DNA of 64,000 bases from positions 17,306,203 to 17,370,202 of the forward strand of contig NC_083341.1 of the NCBI RefSeq assembly GCF_019175385.1. Reading direction: 5' to 3'. Shown one piece after another: positions 33,046 through 43,824 of this stretch. The translations under genes and the position numbers were made by a program. The notes below the pieces were generated by a model. It made no database searches. It was not told the origin of the DNA and was given only the letters and a program-made list of their open reading frames with translations. The first letter of the stretch is position 1. The number at the start of each line of letters is the position of its first letter. Origin of the DNA: Lycium barbarum (taxonomy: Eukaryota > Streptophyta > Magnoliopsida > Solanales > Solanaceae).

Positions 33046-33331
33046 TTGAATTAGGTAATAAAAAAAGGAGGTCCAGTGAACTCGAATGAGGGAGAAGGAA
33101 AAAGTTACAAAAAATAATAAGAGCGAAGAGGCAGTTGAGAGAAAATTTTAAAATAGCAAAGTGAGAGGAGAAACGTAACAGCACTTTCGATCAAAGAACA
33201 ACAATGGAGAAGTTGACAAAGTTGGTCTGTTTTGGCAATCAAAATAAGTAAGAAAATGGAAGAGGAAGACGATCAGAGGTGGAGAAGTAAGAAGTAGAAG
33301 TGAAAGTGGTAAAATGAGAGGGTTAAAAGCC

Positions 33332-33338
33332 TTATATA
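33332..33338 (-). promoter_or_regulatory. TATA-like box upstream of the Tat antisense gene
   Basis: On the - strand CCTATATAAG lies about 290 bp upstream of the antisense ATG at 33045, in a region otherwise without coding capacity. It would suit a separate antisense promoter inside the element. Confidence 0.45.
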
Positions 33339-33596
33339 GGCATGAGGGACTGAAACGGTTATAGAAGCCAGCCAACCGGGGGGTGCCACGTGTCCCACAA
33401 TTAATGAGACGTGAGTTGAAGAGACATGCGTTACAGCGGTTTCCAAAGTCGACCACTCGGGGTGAGACACGTGGCTGACGGCTGAGGGACGTGACACAAC
33501 TGTTCCCGTCAAAAATTTAAAGATAAGAACGGGCTTATGGCACCACCGGTTTGTTGATTCATCCACTTCCCGTTACTCCGGTAAAACTACGATCCG

Positions 33597-33614
33597 GGAA
33601 GTGTGGGGACTATC
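33597..33614 (+). other. Polypurine tract of the Tat element
   Basis: GGGAAGTGTGGGGACTATC runs up to the 3' LTR start at 33615; the GTGTGGGGA core is the likely plus-strand primer. Confidence 0.6.
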
Positions 33615-34354
33615 TCTATACGGTAAAAATCGGATATAAGCAAGACCGGTGAGACCGAGGACCGGAGATAAGAAGAGACAGGCATGATCACCGAGTCTTC
33701 CCTTAGAACTGGTGATATTGCACCGGCTGCGGTTGACCTGAGAAAAGTGAAGCGAATTTGTTTGGTCCGGTATCACCGAACCAAACTTCGCATCACAGCC
33801 AGTCCGATTTCAGCATGACTGAGTTGATCATGGCCGGTGGTCCTGTTTCAGCATGACCTAGTTGATCGTGGCTGTTAGTCCGGTTAATCAGTTATAAAAT
33901 CGCCACGCATCAACATCGTTCTGTCACATTGTACCGACGACCGTACGGGTGTCAGACCGTACGACCCAACCTTATCCTTTTAGGGTTTACTTTCTGAAAA
34001 AGGTTTTATGTTGTATGCAAGGCCCATAAGGCAAAACTATAAATAGGAGATATTTCCCTACTTTTAAGGGTTAGCTTTTTCAAGATCAAGAACATTGTAA
34101 TAGAAATTATATATTGAAGCTCTCTCTCCTTTGGTCCGGATCAGTGGCATTTTATGCTTATTCTTCCAATATAGTTGACTTAATCATAAACATTTGTATC
34201 TTGATTTGAATCACTAATGCATATGTTCACATACACATGCTATAACACGCAAATCTATAATTATTTCCTATAAACCCAAAATAGATTAAAGTTCATCAAC
34301 ATATTTTATACCTCACTTACAAATTCAATTGATTACCTAAATTCGGGATAAATA
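33615..34354 (+). repeat. Tat element 3' LTR
   Basis: 740 bp; matches the 5' LTR from TATACGGTAAAAATCGG on. It lacks the 35-bp duplication and one 38-bp unit, which explains nearly all of the 75-bp length difference. Both tips are mutated (TC.. and ..TA). TSD ATAAT follows. Confidence 0.88.
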
Positions 34355-34359
34355 ATAAT

Positions 34360-34557
34360 CTATTCCCAATGTTCACTTCATGACACAATTATTTTATTTA
34401 ATAAATCATCGGAGTCTTTCGCAATGCTTTTGAAAGCATATTTTAAGTACTACAGGTTGGTGCCCGTGCCAGCACGCCCCAACTACAACATAGAACTTCA
34501 TTTATGATATTTTAGTAGTCTTGTGTGATTTTTGTTTTACTTAATAATTTTATATTT
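34360..34557. other. Intergenic, nothing recognised
   Basis: Short spacer between the Tat element and the next MITE. A CCCGTGCCAGCACG stretch near 34464 has a small inverted repeat; no element could be delimited. Confidence 0.4.
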
Positions 34558-35783
34558 GGCAAAATACATCAAAACACCCCTAAACTATACCCAAAATGTC
34601 GATATCACACTTAAACTATACAGACGACCCATTACACACCTAATATATGAAAAAGTGGAACTAATAACACCCCCTGAGCTGATGTGGCATAAAATGTAAA
34701 AATAATTTAAAAATAGGTGCGTTTCGATTAAAATTAATTCATTTTTTCTTTTTCTTTTTTAATTGCAAAATTAATATTTTTGTAATCCCACCCCCATTCT
34801 TCTTTCATTTTTGTAATCTCACTTCCACCCCCATTTCTTCTTCATTTTTCCGCCATTGATGGAGCTCCATCCACCACAAATTATCTCGCCACCACATCTC
34901 ATCGGAAAACACCATAGCCACCACAACCACCGCCATCAATTTCACCCATTTCTTTTCCTTTCTTGAAAAAAATATCAAAATACTACAAGAAAAAGGTTCA
35001 GATTTTGAAGCCATTAAAAGTTGGAATTTTGTAGCCATGAAACCTAGGGTACTGCTAAATCTCTGCAAACTCTATTGGATTGTGGATTTTTTTTTTAATG
35101 ATGAAATTAGCAGGGGGAGAAAGGGAGGAGGGAAAGGTAGCAGTGGGGTGGGGATGAGATTAAAAAAATATGAATTTGGAGGATGGGAATGAAGAAAAAA
35201 TGGGGTGAAATGGGAATGAAGAAGAAATGGGAATGAAGAAGAAATCAGGTGAAAGCGGGCTGGTACTACTACTGCTGATGTAATAGCAGCAGTAGTAGTA
35301 AAATTACTAATACTCCCTCTGTTCAAATTCATTTGTCCATAATTATTGGAGGATTGGTTGTGGTGAAATTGGTGGCGGATTGGTGGTGGTGAAATTGATG
35401 GCGATGGTGGTAGCGCATTGGTGATTCCAGTGAAATGAGGTGGTGGTGATGAAGAAGATATAATTATTGGAGGATTTTAATGGTTAATTAGGGATTAATT
35501 AGTGTAAATATAATTAATAAAAAAAATTAAATGAAAAAAGAAAAGGAAATAAATATAAAATTAAAATTTAGGAAATTTACAAGGTGGCGCTGACGTGGTG
35601 CTGGTGTGGCGCTGATGTGGCAAGAGAGTGAGTTACACTTCCCATTGTGCAAGTGGTCATCAGTTTGCAGGGGGTAAATAAATTCACTTTTGAAATGTTC
35701 AGATGTGTAATGGATCGTCTGTATAGTTTAAGTGTGATATCGACATTTTGGGTATAGTTTAGGGGTATTTTGATGTATTTTGC
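34558..35783. mobile_element. Mutator-like MITE with long TIRs, 1.2 kb
   Basis: Terminal inverted repeats of about 80 bp: GCAAAATACATCAAAACACC at the left matches GCAAAATACATCAAAATACC on the reverse strand at the right, continuing through CGATATCACACTTAAACTA. Identical 11-bp flanks ATTTTATATTT (34547-34557, 35784-35794) fit the 9-11 bp duplications of Mutator-like elements. The interior is low-complexity (Pro/His-like codons, GAATGAAGAAGAAAT repeats); no transposase. Confidence 0.88.
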
Positions 35784-35794
35784 ATTTTATATTT

Positions 35795-36378
35795 TGTTCA
35801 GCTGAAATAAGAATAATCTTAACGATACACAATTTCAATCAATTAAGATGAAAAACGAAAATTTGAAATGTCATTTCATCCGGAGAATGAAAAATTAAAA
35901 ACTTTATATAATGTGAATTCTTTTTTTTTTATAATTTATGTTTTAAGGTTTTATTTTTTCTATTCAAAGAGTAGTAAATTTAGCCATTGTGAGACCTACT
36001 AATTTCAATTATGTAGTGCTAATTGTAAAGATGAAAATCATACAACTTGAGCAATGAAGTATTCTGTGTATGGTCTTCATGAATGTAAAAAAGTTTTATT
36101 ATTCTCACTCTAATTATTTAAGACACAGTGAATTGAATGGTCAGGTACAAAAAGTTTTTGCCCACAAAAAAGCACAAGTAATAATACTTAAGTGTTAATA
36201 AAACAAAAAAGGAAAAGCAATTAGACACACAATTATTAGTAACGACAAATGGAATTGTCAGGCAAAGTAGAAAGATGGTTCCACAAGCGTTCAATAATAT
36301 CCACAGAAATGTCACCTTTTGTAGGCAAGCAAACATGTCGATGGACTTCTGTCTGCTTCTAGCCTCTTTAATATATTA
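35795..36378. other. Intergenic, nothing recognised
   Basis: AT-rich spacer, no supported gene. Confidence 0.4.
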
Positions 36379-36591
36379 CTCTCTTTGTCCCAATTTATGT
36401 CACACTATTTTTTTTATTTATTTAAAAAAAATATTATCTTTTTATTTAGAAATAATTTAACTTTATGAGATAATTTATAATCACATATTTATATAAGGCT
36501 TATTTTGGATCACATATCTCAAAAGTCTTCTTTTCTTTCTTAAACTCCGTGTCAAATTAAATGGTGCTACATAAATTAAGACGGAGAAAGT
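36379..36591. mobile_element. Stowaway-like MITE, about 213 bp
   Basis: Left end CTCTCTTTGTCCCAATTTAT and right end (reverse complement) CTTTCTCCGTCTTAATTTAT are inverted repeats continuing into GTCACAC/GTAGCAC. The left flank ends in TA; the right TA is not preserved. Confidence 0.65.
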
Positions 36592-37428
36592 TGTTATTTG
36601 GAATAGTTGAAGTGTGTAATTTTATTTAAAAATACAAAAATTTAATGTCTGAATTCACAATGAAATTAACTAATTTGACCCTTGCACTTCAAATTATGTC
36701 ACATAAAGTTTAAAAAAATCGAAAAAGGACTATTTTTTTCTTTACCATCTAGCATCGAAAGTTCATTGACTTATTAATTTCAATTCACATCGAGTAAATT
36801 AATAAGGAGTTTAGTGCACTCTATTGAAAAAAAAATCATGATAAATTGGAATTCAAAACCTTTAATTAAAAGCAGAGAAATTTCGATCTTTTCACCTATT
36901 CATCGGTTGCGTAGCATTATATTCTATTTTGTTTTTAATGCATACACAATTCCTTGTACATTATGTTAAACTTAATTATTGCTTCTGCGTATTTCATTTT
37001 TGATTCATTCATACTTGATTCACCTGATTTAGGCATAGTCGGGTGTCATTATGACCAGGGGTAATTTGAATCAGGACATTAATGCTTTCTATTGAAGAGT
37101 TTTCTTCAATTTTAACTCAAATTTGAAGCCTCTAATTAATAGTAGCACACAATTTTTAATCTTTTCACGTATTCTCGGTTGTCATCATATTTTTTTTGTT
37201 TTTAGTGCACACATAATGCCTTGTATTGTAGTCTATAACACGTGGACAAAAAAGAAAAGTCAAATGTCCATACTTTGCTTTGGCCGAATTTTCCGGTAAT
37301 AAGAATGGCTCTGCCTCCAAAATCTGTCACATCTCCACTTACATTCATAACACCAAAAATAGTAAATCCAACCCAAACTTCTTCTTTCTTCCTTCCTTTT
37401 TCCATATCAAAAAAACACACACAAAAAA
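36592..37428 (+). promoter_or_regulatory. Upstream region of the GT31 gene, with an imperfect direct duplication
   Basis: Two similar segments, about 36815-36972 and 37075-37235, share CTATTGAA, CCTTTAATTAA/CCTCTAATTAA, TTTTCACNTATTC and a TTGTTTTTA..GCA(T/C)ACA..AT.CCTTGTA stretch. A G-box CACGTG is at 37239-37244 and an AAGTCAAA (W-box-like TTGACT on the other strand) at 37257-37264. The start of transcription was not identified. Confidence 0.45.
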
Positions 37429-40024
37429 ATGCACTCTCCTAAAGTATATCCTAACAACAAAACCCAATGTTCAAATGGCGTTAAAAATCTTATTATGATC
37501 ATTTCTTCCCTTCTTATAATTTACCTCCTTAGTTTCAACTTTTCTGGTCCTAATGACGACAAATTACTCCATACATCAGTTTCACTCCAAAATGATTCCT
37601 CATCATCTTCATCATCATCGTCATCATTATTATCAGACACAAATCTTGAACATATTGTGTTTGGAATTGCATCTAACGAGCGGGCATGGTCCGCTCGTAA
37701 AGAATTAGTCAAGATGTGGTGGAAACCGGGACGAAACATGAGAGGTTGTGTTTTTCTTGAAAAAATGCCACCAAATTACACAAATGATGTAAACGATACA
37801 TTGCCTCCTATTTGCATTTCAGGTGACACGTCACGATTTAAGTACACGTTTCGCGGTGGGACCCCCTCCGCTATTCGTGTGGCACGTGTCGTTACTGAGA
37901 CCGTCGCTTTAAATCATTCGAATGTGAGGTGGTATGTTTTTGGTGACGATGACACGGTTTTTTTCACGGAGAATTTGATTAAGACGTTGTCTAAATATGA
38001 TCATGGCTTATGGTATTATATAGGGTCGAATTCTGAACATTTTTTGATGAATAAGGCTTTTTCTTATGAGATGGCTTTTGGTGGTGCTGGTATTGCTATA
38101 AGTTATCCATTGGCTAAAGTTCTTGGTAAAGTTTTTGATGCATGCATTGAAAGGTATCCTCACCTTTTTGGAAGTGATGCTAGGATTTATTCATGTTTGG
38201 CTGAGCTTGGTGTTGGCTTAACACATGAACCCGGTTTCCATCAGGTATATACCCTTTTTCTTCTTATTCAAGTAAATTGATGTTTCGGACTGTTTGACCA
38301 AGTTTTTGGAAAGTAAAAAATGTTTATTTTAGAAAATTGATGTTTGATCAAGCTTTTGGAAAAAAAAAAATAGGTGGTTTTGATTAGTAACAAAAGCTAA
38401 AAAGGTTAGTTATTCCACAAAACTCTTTTGGAACATTAGTCAAACACAAATTACTGCTATAAACTTGACAAAAGTGATTTTCAAATTGATTAGTGCTTTT
38501 TCAAAAAATACTTTTCAAAATAAGAAAATTTTGGACGCTTGACCAAACAGGTAGGCTACCATAGTTATTTATTATGAGTCTAATTTTAATAGTTAGAACA
38601 TGTTACTTACCCCAATCTCTGTGTTACCATATTTAGACTTGATATAAATAGTTACTTCCTCTGTTCTATTTTATGGGAACTTAATAGTTTGTCTTAAAGA
38701 ATGATATATTTGGAAGTAATTTAAGTACATGTTTTTCATTTTATCCTTGATATGTTTTTGTAGTCACAAAAATGTCACGGTGGTAAGAGCAGAAGTTTCT
38801 TCTTTTTTCTTAAACCTTCAAGTCTAATTGCGCCATTGATTAGAACGATGTGAGTACTTGCTATTGTAGGTCTACTTTACTTGATTGAGTTAAGAACTAT
38901 ACGCTGCTAGTATATAGAAGTTAAACTCGTTTCATTAAGCTTAGGAGTAGGCTTTGTCTATCTAAAGATGTATATAGGCAATTGAAAACTTTTTGCAATT
39001 GAGATGCTAAAATGTAAGTGACACAAACTTTTTGTCTTTTTTTTCTTTCTGGAATTTGAAATACCAGCTGGATGTAAGAGGAAATATGTTTGGAGTATTG
39101 GCTGCACATACAATTAGGCCTTTGGTATCTCTGCATCACATGGAGATGAATGATGCCATATTCCCCCATATGACAAAAATGAAAGCTCTGGAGCATTTAT
39201 ACAACGCTGCAAAATTCGATCCTCATCGAATTTTGCAGCAAACAATATGTTACGATCGTTGGTTTACTTGGACAGTTTCGGTTTCTTGGGGATATGCTGT
39301 TCAAGTTTTCAGCTACAATGTGTTTCTACCGGATGCTCTGCGCGTACAGGAGAGTTATATTCCGTGGCAGACGAGTGATTTGGCTAGACATTATGACTTT
39401 GATACAAGGCCATATGAACGTGACCCGTGCAAAAGACAGCTTGTTTATTTCTTACATAATGTGTCCTCTGGAATTGATGGAAAAATCAAGACTATTTACA
39501 AGAAGAAAACACCTGAGAATTGCACCATCACCATGGTGTCACCTAGACAACTAGAAGAAATCTTAGTAACCTCACACAAGTTAGACCTTGACAGAAAACA
39601 GGTATTGTTTCTCTCGAGCTTATTAATTAAATTAATCCTATATACAGTCAAACCTCTCCATAACAATGTCGTTTGCTCCGATATCTTTTGGTTGTTATAG
39701 AGAAATGTTGTTATAGAGAACATATAATATAACATAACATGATTGATCGGTTCCACAGAAAACATGACTGTTATAGTGAAATGTTTTCATAGAGGATGAC
39801 TCTTATAAAGAGGTCTGACTGAATATGTTGAAATTCTTACTTTTCCTGCTTTAAGTACCAGTCTATCTTTTAATCTTCTGAAACATTTGGTCTAATGACA
39901 TATTCTGCAGTTGCTAACACCAAGAAGACAGTGCTGTGATGTATTGCCTTCTACATCTAGAAATGTGATGGATATAGAGATAAGAGAATGCAAAGAGGAC
40001 GAACTAATTTATATACACCCTTAG
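37429..40024 (+). CDS. DUF604/GT31-family glycosyltransferase-like protein, three exons, 487 aa
   Basis: Host gene. Exons 37429-38244, 39068-39601 and 39911-40024; both introns have GT..AG ends and split between codons. The protein looks like a type II Golgi membrane enzyme: short cytosolic tail, one membrane segment (residues about 20-38), a Ser-rich stem (57-66), then the catalytic domain. FGIASNERAWSARKELVKMW, YVFGDDDTVFF (DDD at 173-175, the DxD-like metal/nucleotide-sugar site), GGAGIAISYPLAKVL and LGVGLTHEPGFHQLDVRGN are typical of plant DUF604 proteins related to Fringe/beta-1,3-galactosyltransferases. No stop or frameshift is visible and the length fits the family. Donor and acceptor sugars cannot be told from sequence. 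The start is the first ATG ahead of the membrane segment. MITE-like insertions lie in both introns. Confidence 0.93.
38287..38552. mobile_element. MITE-like insertion in intron 1 of the GT31 gene
   Basis: GACTGTTTGACCAAGTTTTT at the left and (reverse complement) CCTGTTTGGTCAAGCGTCC at the right are imperfect inverted ends; TTTTGGAAA and TTTTTCAAAAAATA units fill the interior. No clear target-site duplication. Confidence 0.55.
39645..39821. mobile_element. Short MITE-like insertion in intron 2 of the GT31 gene
   Basis: CAGTCAAACCTCTCCATAAC at the left and CAGTCAGACCTCTTTATAAG (reverse complement) at the right form inverted ends of about 20 bp. The interior repeats GTTATAGAGAA and GTTATAGTGAAATGTT. 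Superfamily not assigned. Confidence 0.7.
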
Positions 40025-40519
40025 TGATATACGTTCCTGTGACATTCACCGTCGATATTTACTGCAAGGAAGGCAAATTTTTTCCAGTGACTTTTGTTGA
40101 TGGCAAATTGGTGATGGAATGAGGTATTTTTAGTACAGAAGATTTTGTTGGTTAAGGAGAAAATCCCCCAATAGGCCAATACTGTTTTGCTTTCTAAGTA
40201 TAGATCTACTCTTTTGCTTGTGAAGTTGATTAAGGAAAGCAGTTTGGGAGATTATCTATGAAGTTACTAGAATTAGAGTGTACTTCCGGAAAGCAAATTA
40301 TAATGAGAAAGCTATGCACATGTGCAGTAGACTTAATTGTGTATTAGCAATCACATGTGAAGAAACTTGTGAGTTAATCAAAGAAAAAACTCAAATTGAC
40401 TTGTTCAAGATTTCTTTTTTTAATGTGTAGTTCCGTTATTACATAAAGTTGACATGCTTTTCTTCAGTGTAACACATACCATTATCTGTATCATGAAACA
40501 CTAATATGTGAGCCTTATA
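40025..40519 (+). other. 3' flank of the GT31 gene
   Basis: Likely 3' untranslated region followed by intergenic DNA. No canonical AATAAA was seen close to the stop. No other gene. Confidence 0.45.
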
Positions 40520-40552
40520 GGCGGAGCCAACATTTCTAATTTATGGGTTTTG
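40520..40552. mobile_element. Left part of a MITE-like element split by copia-2
   Basis: GGCGGAGCCAACATTTC and the right remnant's reverse complement GGCGGAGCCACAATGTTAG look like paired terminal repeats; copia-2 sits between them. The last five bases, TTTTG, are the left duplication of copia-2. Confidence 0.5.
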
Positions 40553-40805
40553 TGTTGAGTATCCTCGGGCACAATAGTCGGGCACAACTTGAATTTTATT
40601 ATTGCAAAGTAAGGACCAACTTTGGTCTTACAATTTCTTACACTAATTGTTTTTTTCTTGCACTCACTCTAGCAACTCTCTTTGTTTCTCTCTACTATTT
40701 CTTACTAGCTCTCACACTTCTCACTTATCACTTGTAACTTTCTTACTTTCTCTTTTCTTGAGTATTTGTTTACTCTCTCTTGCTTACAACTCGAATGACC
40801 ACCTC

Positions 40806-40813
40806 TATTTATA
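40806..40813 (-). promoter_or_regulatory. TATA box of the copia-2 3' LTR
   Basis: TATAAATA on the - strand, about 45 bp downstream of the TTCTAGAA cluster. The 5' LTR copy is at 57706-57713. Confidence 0.6.
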
Positions 40814-40856
40814 GGTGGAGATGGAATGATCTAGTGAGAGTGATATTTACAACTTT

Positions 40857-40913
40857 CTCTAGAATATTCCTAAATATCTTTTTCTAGAATCACTCTAGAA
40901 TTCTCATTCTAGA
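40857..40913 (-). promoter_or_regulatory. Heat-shock-element-like cluster in copia-2 U3
   Basis: TTCTAGAA at 40882-40889 is a TTCnnGAA core. CTCTAGAATATTC at 40857-40869 is three alternating nGAAn-type units with one mismatch. Further TTCTAGAG and CTCTAGAATTC units follow to 40913. Heat-shock factors bind such arrays; activity here is inference. Confidence 0.5.
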
Positions 40914-41006
40914 GTGCTCTTCCCTATTCTCTACAACTCCTTAATTATTCTAGATTCTTCATGAATTATCTTAGATATTAATTAAGTTAGTGATGAATTC
41001 TTAACA

Positions 41007-41018
41007 CTCCCCCTCAAC
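41007..41018 (-). other. Polypurine tract of copia-2
   Basis: GTTGAGGGGGAG on the - strand abuts the LTR start TGTTAAG at 41006. Confidence 0.8.
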
Positions 41019-42397
41019 ACCAACTTAATTTGTTCTTTGTGACCGTTGTGAGTGATTCCTGAAACTCTGCAGACATCATGATGTTAATGCCCTTTCAGAA
41101 TATCTTTTTCCGTCGGATTACTTCGGTCCCTTCTCTTTGAAGCAACTTCAAAGGTAGTAGTCTCTTTGATATTGACCACCTCAGCTAACAATGCATCTAT
41201 ATACTTGGGGTTATCTGTGTAGACCTCTTTAGCTGCGGTTGTGGTGCTTCATAGACTTCCTCTTGCAACACGTCTAGAGTTTCACAGGCTCCAGTTTGCC
41301 ATGAATTCTTATTTTCCTTTTGTGGAATTATCTCTTCTATATGTGATTTATGCTTTCACATACTTCTGATTTTGCCTTACTTGTTTGTCCTTCTTCTTCA
41401 AGTTTATGTTGCAGCTCTTGCTCCAATTCTCTTGAATTTGTTAGTGTGACTTCTTCGGACCACTATGATGATGCTTCATCAAATACCACATTTCTTAACA
41501 TATATGTCCGATTTGTGGTAGGGTCACAACACCTCCATCCTTTTCTTTGTTCGTCGTAACCAACAAAGATGCAACAGATAGTTTTTTATCAAACTTGCTG
41601 CGAAGATGATCTGGCACAAACACATAGCACACACAACCGAATACTCAAGAGTGACCTATGGTAGGTATCATCCTATTGAGCTTGTCGAATGGTGAGATAA
41701 ACCCCAATCTTGCTTGTGGTAGCCTGTTAGTGATGTGGACAATAGTCTTTATGCATTCTACCCAAAATCTTGCTGGTACATGCATACTATGCAACATACT
41801 TCTGCATATCTCTGCCAGGTGTCTATTTTTCTTTCAGTTACTCCATTTTGTTGTGGCGTATTTGGGCAAGTCAATTGTCGCCTTATCATCTTCTCTTTAA
41901 GGTAGTCATTGAACTCACGTGATGTGTATTCTCCCTCATTGTCCGTACGGAGACATTTGATTCTCCTTCCAATATCATTTTCCATAGTATGTTCGAACTC
42001 CTTAAACTTCTCAAATACTTCAGACTTCTCCTTTAATAAGTAAATCCACACGTACCTTGAGAAGTCATTAATTAAAGTTTACCATGTATCGGTAAACACC
42101 GATAGAAGGCTTTTTTTACTGGTCCAAACACATCTGAGTGTACTAGCTCCAATGGCTCCTTGGCTTGATACTTTGAATCTCCATAGGAAAGTTGATGTGC
42201 TTTTCTGTATTGGCATCCAGCACATACCATGTCTCCTCTAATCTCAAGTTGAGGAAGGACCTTTAATTTAGACTGTTGCATCATGACTTTTAATTTGTTG
42301 TAGCTCACATGCCCAAGACGTGCATGCTATAGATCAGCTGTTTCGTTACTCCGAGTCTTCTCCATATAAGCTGTCTCGGCTGACATAACATAGATTG
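41019..42397 (-). pseudogene. Copia-2 GAG-pre-integrase and integrase, then a deletion junction
   Basis: Element sense is downward. [20 protein letters not shown] (a WHxRLGH-type pre-integrase motif; the W is lost to a stop) near 42330, [12 protein letters not shown] near 42210, [12 protein letters not shown] near 42150. Then [20 protein letters not shown] near 41960 and [11 protein letters not shown] near 41870 for the catalytic core, and FGCVCYVFVPDHLRSKFDKK near 41630. After EAPQPQLKRSTQ near 41225 the RT region should begin, but the remaining ~200 bp run into the polypurine tract with stops in every frame. An internal deletion of RT and RNase H is inferred. Confidence 0.8.
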
Positions 42398-42402
42398 ACT
42401 CT
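42398..42402. repeat. Target-site duplication of Athila-2, left copy (ACTCT)
   Basis: ACTCT precedes the LTR at 42403 and recurs exactly at 56142-56146. Confidence 0.95.
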
Positions 42403-43294
42403 TGATACGCTCAAATTACACCTATTAATGGCGTAAAGCGGACGTTGTCAAATATAGTAACCCAAACAAGGTTGGGGTCGAATCCCACAGGGAATACGGA
42501 GAGAAGAGGGTACTAATTGTATGCGATACCAGTCTTTAAAGGCTTTAATCATATTCCGAGTATTTTTAAAATGAGATTTGATTTGTATTTGCTATTTTGA
42601 ACAGTTTGGAATTTGTTTGCATTTGGAGAACCAAAGTTGTGTCCCCGCAATGATTAGACGTATGCTATGGGTGTCAATATGATATATTTCTAATGGGGTC
42701 GCGGTTATGCATGCACTTAATCTCTAATACAGTTCCTAATATTTTTCAATAGTTAGAAAGTATTTCTTTTCATGATTTTCCCAAATGCAGAAAAGTTATA
42801 AATAAGGTTGATTAAATATGCCAAGTAGAACTCGTCTTATTCCTAAGCGAGTTCATTAAACGAGGGTTAGCGCCCCGAGTCCTTGTTATATTATTTCAAA
42901 TCACACCCTAGTTTATCCTTCCAAATAAACTAGGGTTTGTGCATGAACAAGTGTTTGCAACCACTTATAGAACAATGAACATGAAAAATAATAAAATACA
43001 TCATAACCCATTATATATATATATATATATACAATGTTAGATACCCATTACATAGCACCCATCATTTTGGGTCCACAACTTTGATTAAAGAGACTACTCA
43101 CACATGATGGTCTCAAAAGTAGTAAGCAATAAATGAGACATAAAGCTTACAAATGTAATAAAGATGATGAAATATAGAATCTTGTTGTCTTCACTAAACT
43201 TCAAAAAGGGAGTATTCAATGCTCACCCACCAATTGGACTTTTTAAGTGAGTACAAAAATAAAATCTGAATGCTTAAAATGACCTAAAATGTTC

Positions 43295-43302
43295 TTTAAA
43301 TA
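43295..43302 (-). promoter_or_regulatory. TATA-like box of the Athila-2 3' LTR
   Basis: TATTTAAA on the - strand, just downstream of the dyad array; the 5' LTR copy is at 55628-55635. Confidence 0.5.
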
Positions 43303-43349
43303 GCCTCCAAAAACGCGCAGCAAAAACTGACAAAATTGCCCCCGATAGC

Positions 43350-43635
43350 AAGATCGACGGACCGTCGATCGTTCGACGATCCGTCGATTTCTTCGTCTTT
43401 TGTAACTTTAGCCCTGTGTACCGTTCGACTGTGCCGTCGACTAGTTCGACGCTCCGTTGAGTATCCCGTCTTTTTCTCCTCTGCTGAGATATCCTTCTTG
43501 ACGACTCCAACGACGAAACGTCGATCAGTTCGACGCTTCGTCGATGTATCCGTCCTTCGTCGTCTTCAAATTTGTCATCACTGGAAAATCAGGATTATCG
43601 ACGATTCAAAGGACGGTTCGTCGATTGATCGACGG
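43350..43635. repeat. U3 palindromic dyad array of the Athila-2 3' LTR
   Basis: Dyads of the TCGACGGACCGTCGA type: near 43356-43388, 43421-43458, 43503-43550 and 43598-43635. Units have two dyads a few bases apart followed by a lone CCGTC. The core differs from Athila-1 but the spacing is alike. Confidence 0.88.
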
Positions 43636-43808
43636 ACCGTTGATTCTCATTTCTGGCAACTTTTTTTGTTGTTCTTTGCTTTTTTGCTTTTGGGCTATTG
43701 TTTTCCTAAAACAGAATAAAACATATTAGCGAGAACCAGACTTACTTGAAAACAACCAAGATTCATAGTAAAAAGGCGTCGAATGTGTCACAAATCTGTG
43801 GCACATCA

Positions 43809-43824
43809 ATACCCCCAACTTAAG
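43809..43824 (-). other. Polypurine tract of Athila-2
   Basis: CTTAAGTTGGGGGTAT on the - strand abuts the LTR tip TGATGTG at 43808. Confidence 0.85.

Larger units (their letters stand above)
22537..34354 (+). mobile_element. Tat-type Ty3/gypsy retrotransposon, 11.8 kb, with antisense gene
   Basis: LTRs 22537-23351 and 33615-34354, flanked by a perfect TSD ATAAT (22532-22536, 34355-34359). Order: PBS (23353), gag, protease, RT, RNase H, a second RNase H-like domain, integrase (to 29019), about 1.1 kb non-coding, then an antisense gene (33045-30171), polypurine tract and 3' LTR. A second RNase H domain and an extra ORF between pol and the 3' LTR are known traits of the Tat lineage. Stops and lost catalytic residues show it is inactive. 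Confidence 0.9.
40553..41006 (-). repeat. Copia-2 3' LTR
   Basis: 454 bp, in element sense TGTTAAGAATTC to ATACTCAACA. It matches the other LTR with few differences. U3 carries heat-shock-element-like repeats and a TATA box at 40806-40813. Confidence 0.92.
42403..43808 (-). repeat. Athila-2 3' LTR
   Basis: 1406 bp; in element sense TGATGTGCCACAG to GCGTATCA. It differs from the other LTR mainly by a shorter TA run (43013-43031). Confidence 0.95.

Noticed and set aside
43274..43719. Arg-rich readings in both strands of the Athila-2 LTR dyad array (also 55607-56082)
   Set aside because: Palindromic dyads give similar Arg/Ser-rich readings on both strands; no coding evidence.
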